In this document: piece after piece, positions 6,897-8,505 of the stretch
Layout: each line of letters begins with the position of its first letter
Numbering within the stretch: the first letter of the stretch is position 1
NCBI GenBank assembly: GCA_007124395.1
Contig: SLFF01000499.1
Location: 1 to 8,505, forward strand
Direction: 5' to 3'
Length of the DNA: 8,505 nt
From: Thermomicrobiaceae bacterium
Lineage (GTDB): Bacteria > Chloroflexota > Chloroflexia > Thermomicrobiales > Thermomicrobiaceae
Translations under genes and position numbers: made by a program
Notes under the pieces: model-generated
What the model was told of the DNA's origin: nothing
Seen by the model: only the letters and a program-made list of their open reading frames with translations
Databases searched by the model: none

Positions 6897-6923
6897 CCAG
6901 TACCTTGTTATGCAAGGTACTGG
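6897..6923. promoter_or_regulatory. 27-bp palindrome, likely PadR operator
   Basis: Perfect 11-base arms CCAGTACCTTG (6897-6907) and CAAGGTACTGG (6913-6923) surround the five-base centre TTATG. It lies directly before padR, overlaps the predicted -35 box, and occupies the DNA between padR and the divergent small gene. PadR proteins are dimers that commonly bind such palindromes to repress their own promoter. The assignment to this PadR is inference from position and symmetry. As RNA it would have no following T-run, so it is not a terminator. Confidence 0.62.
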
Positions 6924-6933
6924 CTGGTAGACT
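6905..6933 (+). promoter_or_regulatory. Candidate leaderless promoter of padR
   Basis: TTGTTA (6905-6910), a 17-base spacer and TAGACT (6928-6933) form a reasonable sigma-70-type promoter. The -10 box ends seven bases before the padR ATG at 6941, so transcription would start at or within a base of the ATG. No Shine-Dalgarno sequence is present. Both facts agree with a leaderless mRNA. The -35 box lies inside the palindrome, so a bound dimer would block polymerase. Confidence 0.48.
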
Positions 6934-6940
6934 CTGAACC

Positions 6941-7270
6941 ATGAATGCAAACGGGTTTGGCACACAAGTAAAACGCGGGGTGATCGAGTTCTGTGTCCTG
7001 TCGATGCTGAATCGACGAGAGCACTATGGATTCGAGCTCGTGCAGGAACTGAGCCGGGTTGATGGGCTTCTAACTTCGGAGGGAACGATCTACCCGTTGC
7101 TCAGCCGGCTTCGCCGTGCCGGGCTCGTATCGCCCGAGTGGCGCGAATCGACCAGCGGCCCGCCCCGAAAATACTACCGGTTGACCCCGGAAGGCGAACA
7201 CACACTCGACGACTATCGACGACAGTGGACACTAATTCGCGACGCAGTTAACACCCTGGTCAGCGAATGA
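6941..7270 (+). CDS. PadR family transcriptional repressor
   Basis: A 109-residue DNA-binding protein of the short PadR type (one winged helix plus one C-terminal dimerisation helix). The winged helix spans about 10-86. It includes VKRGVIEFCVLSML and YGFELVQEL, the conserved recognition-helix region GTIYPLLSRLRRAGLV (48-63) and the wing GPPRKYYRLTPEGE (73-86). The remainder, about 87-108, forms the C-terminal helix. This short type often senses small hydrophobic ligands or envelope stress, but the ligand cannot be inferred here. The stop overlaps the first possible ATG of the HAAS-domain gene (ATGA at 7267-7270), indicating a two-gene operon, a well-known pairing in which the membrane partner follows the repressor. 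It is likely autoregulated through the 27-bp palindrome just upstream and apparently translated from a leaderless message. Confidence 0.96.
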   Translation: MNANGFGTQVKRGVIEFCVLSMLNRREHYGFELVQELSRVDGLLTSEGTIYPLLSRLRRAGLVSPEWRESTSGPPRKYYRLTPEGEHTLDDYRRQWTLIRDAVNTLVSE

Positions 7271-7272
7271 GC

Positions 7273-7277
7273 GGAGG
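7273..7277 (+). promoter_or_regulatory. Ribosome binding site choosing the HAAS gene start
   Basis: GGAGG lies seven bases before the ATG at 7285. The earlier in-frame ATG at 7267, which overlaps the padR stop, has no such site. This favours 7285 as the start, although coupled initiation at 7267 would add only six residues. Confidence 0.65.
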
Positions 7278-7284
7278 TCTCTCC

Positions 7285-8037
7285 ATGAACGCATATGGGC
7301 CAGAACAGCACATCAGCGACTATCTCGATCACGTCTCAGCGAAGCTCGGCGACATCCCGGAGCAGGAGCGCTCCGAAATACTAAATGATCTCGAGGCACA
7401 CATCAGAGATGCGGTCGGAGGTGACGTACTATCTGCCAGCGAAGCCGATGTTCTGAACGCGCTCGAGCGGCTTGGCCACCCGAGCGAAGTCGCCCGGGAA
7501 GCACGTGGAGCCCGCGGCCATGATCAGCAGACCCCTGCCCCCGCGAATCCGTATGAGGAAGACCAGCGGAAGACGCCCGGCGCTCTCGAAGTTGGTGCGA
7601 TTGTGCTGACCGCAATCTTCTGGCCGATCGGACTCTTGCTGGCCTGGATCTCGGATCGCTGGAAGACCCGGGACAAAGTCATTGCCTCGGCGTTTCCGCT
7701 GGCCTCGGGGCTCGTTCTCCTCGCGCTCCTCGTCGCGGGTGCAGTGGGATGGAGCACAAGCGGCACATCGGTCTCGGTGGACAGTGTGCAGACTGAATCG
7801 AGTTCCTCCGCTCCACAGGATCCGGCACAAACAGAACCCCGATCGCCGGCGGAGATCGGGGAATCGTCTGATGGCTCGGGAGTTGGCAGCCGCTTTCTCG
7901 CGGTCCTCGGCTTCTTGCTCGGGGTAATAGCCGGTCCATTTACTGGGGCAGTCTACCTGGCGGTCAAACTCCAACCGAGGGATGCTTCGTCACACTCGGA
8001 TCAAAAATGGAGTAGTGGGTATCCGGCTCAGACCTGA
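7285..8037 (+). CDS. HAAS-domain (formerly DUF1700) membrane protein, PadR partner
   Basis: A 250-residue membrane protein. The N-terminal part (about 7-75) is the short helical HAAS-type domain: HISDYLDHVSAKLGDIPE, then ERSEILNDLEAHIRD, and LNALERLGHPSEVARE with the typical LGxPxEVA ending. A Pro-rich linker (about 80-98) leads to three predicted membrane helices at about 102-122, 133-154 and 203-228. Between the second and third is a loop of about 48 residues (155-202), rich in Ser, Thr, Pro, Asp and Glu. From the basic residues at 126-131 I predict that this loop lies outside the cell. The C-terminal tail is short and polar. Members are usually encoded beside a PadR regulator, as here, and are thought to take part in envelope signalling; no enzymatic role is known to me. 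It follows padR directly. No terminator is seen after it. Confidence 0.85.
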   Translation: MNAYGPEQHISDYLDHVSAKLGDIPEQERSEILNDLEAHIRDAVGGDVLSASEADVLNALERLGHPSEVAREARGARGHDQQTPAPANPYEEDQRKTPGALEVGAIVLTAIFWPIGLLLAWISDRWKTRDKVIASAFPLASGLVLLALLVAGAVGWSTSGTSVSVDSVQTESSSSAPQDPAQTEPRSPAEIGESSDGSGVGSRFLAVLGFLLGVIAGPFTGAVYLAVKLQPRDASSHSDQKWSSGYPAQT

Positions 8038-8107
8038 TGCCCACTGCCGCGCATAATTCCCCAACCGGAAACCCTCTGAACCCGCAGGTGCTTCTGTTGC
8101 GTGCTCT

Positions 8108-8129
8108 GAGACAATCCATCAATTGTCTC
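8108..8129. promoter_or_regulatory. Inverted repeat upstream of lipoprotein promoter
   Basis: Perfect 8-base arms GAGACAAT (8108-8115) and ATTGTCTC (8122-8129) with a 6-base centre. It lies just upstream of where the -35 box of the TATAAT promoter at 8156 would be, the usual place for an activator or repressor site. It has no T-run after it, so it is a poor terminator for the HAAS operon. The stretch 8038-8107 shows nothing else. Confidence 0.45.
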
Positions 8130-8132
8130 TGG

Positions 8133-8161
8133 TCAACTTCATGAAACTCGGGTACTATAAT
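8133..8161 (+). promoter_or_regulatory. Candidate promoter of the Tat lipoprotein gene
   Basis: TATAAT at 8156-8161 is an exact -10 consensus. The best-placed -35 (8133-8138, TCAACT, 17-base spacer) matches poorly, which would fit dependence on an activator bound at the adjoining inverted repeat. Transcription from here would leave a leader of about 134 bases before the ATG at 8302. Confidence 0.5.
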
Positions 8162-8190
8162 CCGCAAGAAATCGGGGTTCGGAAAACGTC

Positions 8191-8283
8191 GCGATCGGTA
8201 GATCGCTTCTGCAACCTGAATTCCGTTCGTAAGTGGGCAGGAACCGCTCGGTTTCCCGTTAGATCGTTTTCTGATCCGATCAG
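8191..8283 (+). other. Possibly structured 5' leader with competing GATC stems
   Basis: The leader contains GCGATC/GATCGC arms (8191-8196, 8201-8206; 4-base loop), GGAACC/GGTTTCC arms with one bulged base (8240-8245, 8250-8256), and GATCG/CGATC arms (8262-8266, 8277-8281). A DNA palindrome CTGATC-C-GATCAG lies at 8271-8283. The repeated GATCG/CGATC segments could pair in alternative ways, and the last lies a few bases before the Shine-Dalgarno at 8287. I do not recognise a known riboswitch class. Confidence 0.3.
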
Positions 8284-8301
8284 TGCAAAGGAATACAGTC
8301 C

Positions 8302-8505
8302 ATGGGTGATGTTCGAGACGTTTCGGACCGGGTGTCGTTGCTCCCCGGTGGTACTTCCCGACGGAGATTTCTTGCGCTGACGGGTGGCACCGCTGCAATG
8401 GTGGCGATGGGATCGCTGCTGGCCGCCTGTGAAGCGGATGACGACGACGTCGCTGCCGTGGATGACGTAGACGCGGACGACGGTGAAGATGTTCCGGCTG
8501 ATGAA
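8302..8505 (+). CDS. Tat-exported lipoprotein, N-terminal 68 residues only
   Basis: The start is supported by AAAGGAA (8287-8293), eight bases before the ATG. The first 43 residues form a Tat lipoprotein signal: n-region with the twin-arginine motif SRRRFL (19-24), a weakly hydrophobic core (LTGGTAAMVAMGS) and a lipobox LAAC with Cys43. The protein would be exported folded and lipid-anchored outside the membrane. The next 25 residues hold 14 Asp or Glu and serve as an acidic tether, with the rest cut off at the window edge. In Chloroflexota and related groups this layout is common for extracytoplasmic solute-binding proteins of ABC transporters, but also for oxidoreductases. The visible part does not include the functional domain, so the product remains open. 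Confidence 0.83.
   Translation, partial: MGDVRDVSDRVSLLPGGTSRRRFLALTGGTAAMVAMGSLLAACEADDDDVAAVDDVDADDGEDVPADE

Noticed and set aside
8162..8301. TPP, cobalamin or c-di-GMP riboswitch in the last leader
   Set aside because: Short resemblances (CGGGG, ACCTGAA, and CCACTG near 8041) occur, but the conserved cores of these classes are absent or in the wrong order.
7964..8398. - strand 144-codon frame and + strand 85-codon frame (8123-8380) across the last intergenic region
   Set aside because: Both run into the Tat lipoprotein signal sequence in another frame, have composition unlike real proteins and no convincing start. The Tat signal frame is far better supported.

Overview
The window holds eight protein-coding genes plus one very small one, packed on both strands, with no rRNA, tRNA, insertion sequence or CRISPR array that I can see. 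The style suggests a moderately GC-rich bacterium, and I lean towards Chloroflexota (Thermomicrobia-like). The reasons are a Tat-type lipoprotein signal (SRRRFL...LAAC) followed by an Asp-rich tether, a PadR/HAAS pair, a large multi-sensor GGDEF protein family, and a possible leaderless promoter. This placement is inference from gene style only.

Region 1 (2-4043, + strand) carries two consecutive paralogous diguanylate cyclases. Both have GAF-PAS-GAF-GGDEF architecture. The first is cut by the left window edge. The second is complete and starts with a degenerate receiver-like domain in which the phosphorylation residues are gone. The output halves (GAF2 + GGDEF) are clearly alike while the sensory N-terminal parts differ. 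The pair therefore looks like a tandem duplication whose sensing has diverged, with a difference in the product-feedback I-site as well.

Region 2 (4055-5726, - strand) converges on region 1. It encodes a small secreted lipoprotein and, 55 bases downstream on the same strand, an M24-family Xaa-Pro peptidase with all metal ligands intact.

Region 3 (5727-6687, + strand) begins with a divergent intergenic region carrying a GC-rich inverted repeat. Next comes a cyclase/kynurenine formamidase-fold protein whose usual zinc-binding HxGTHxDxPxH motif has lost its three histidines. A convincing intrinsic terminator closes the unit.

Region 4 (6701-8037) is a regulatory module. A 38-residue hydrophobic membrane peptide (- strand) is divergent from a PadR repressor, which is co-transcribed with a HAAS-domain (formerly DUF1700) three-helix membrane protein. 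A perfect 11-bp-arm palindrome sits over the predicted padR promoter and is the obvious candidate for PadR autoregulation.

Region 5 (8038-8505, + strand) is a non-coding leader with an inverted repeat, a perfect TATAAT box and a possibly structured 5' UTR. It is followed by the first 68 codons of a Tat-exported lipoprotein, possibly a transporter binding protein, which runs off the right edge.
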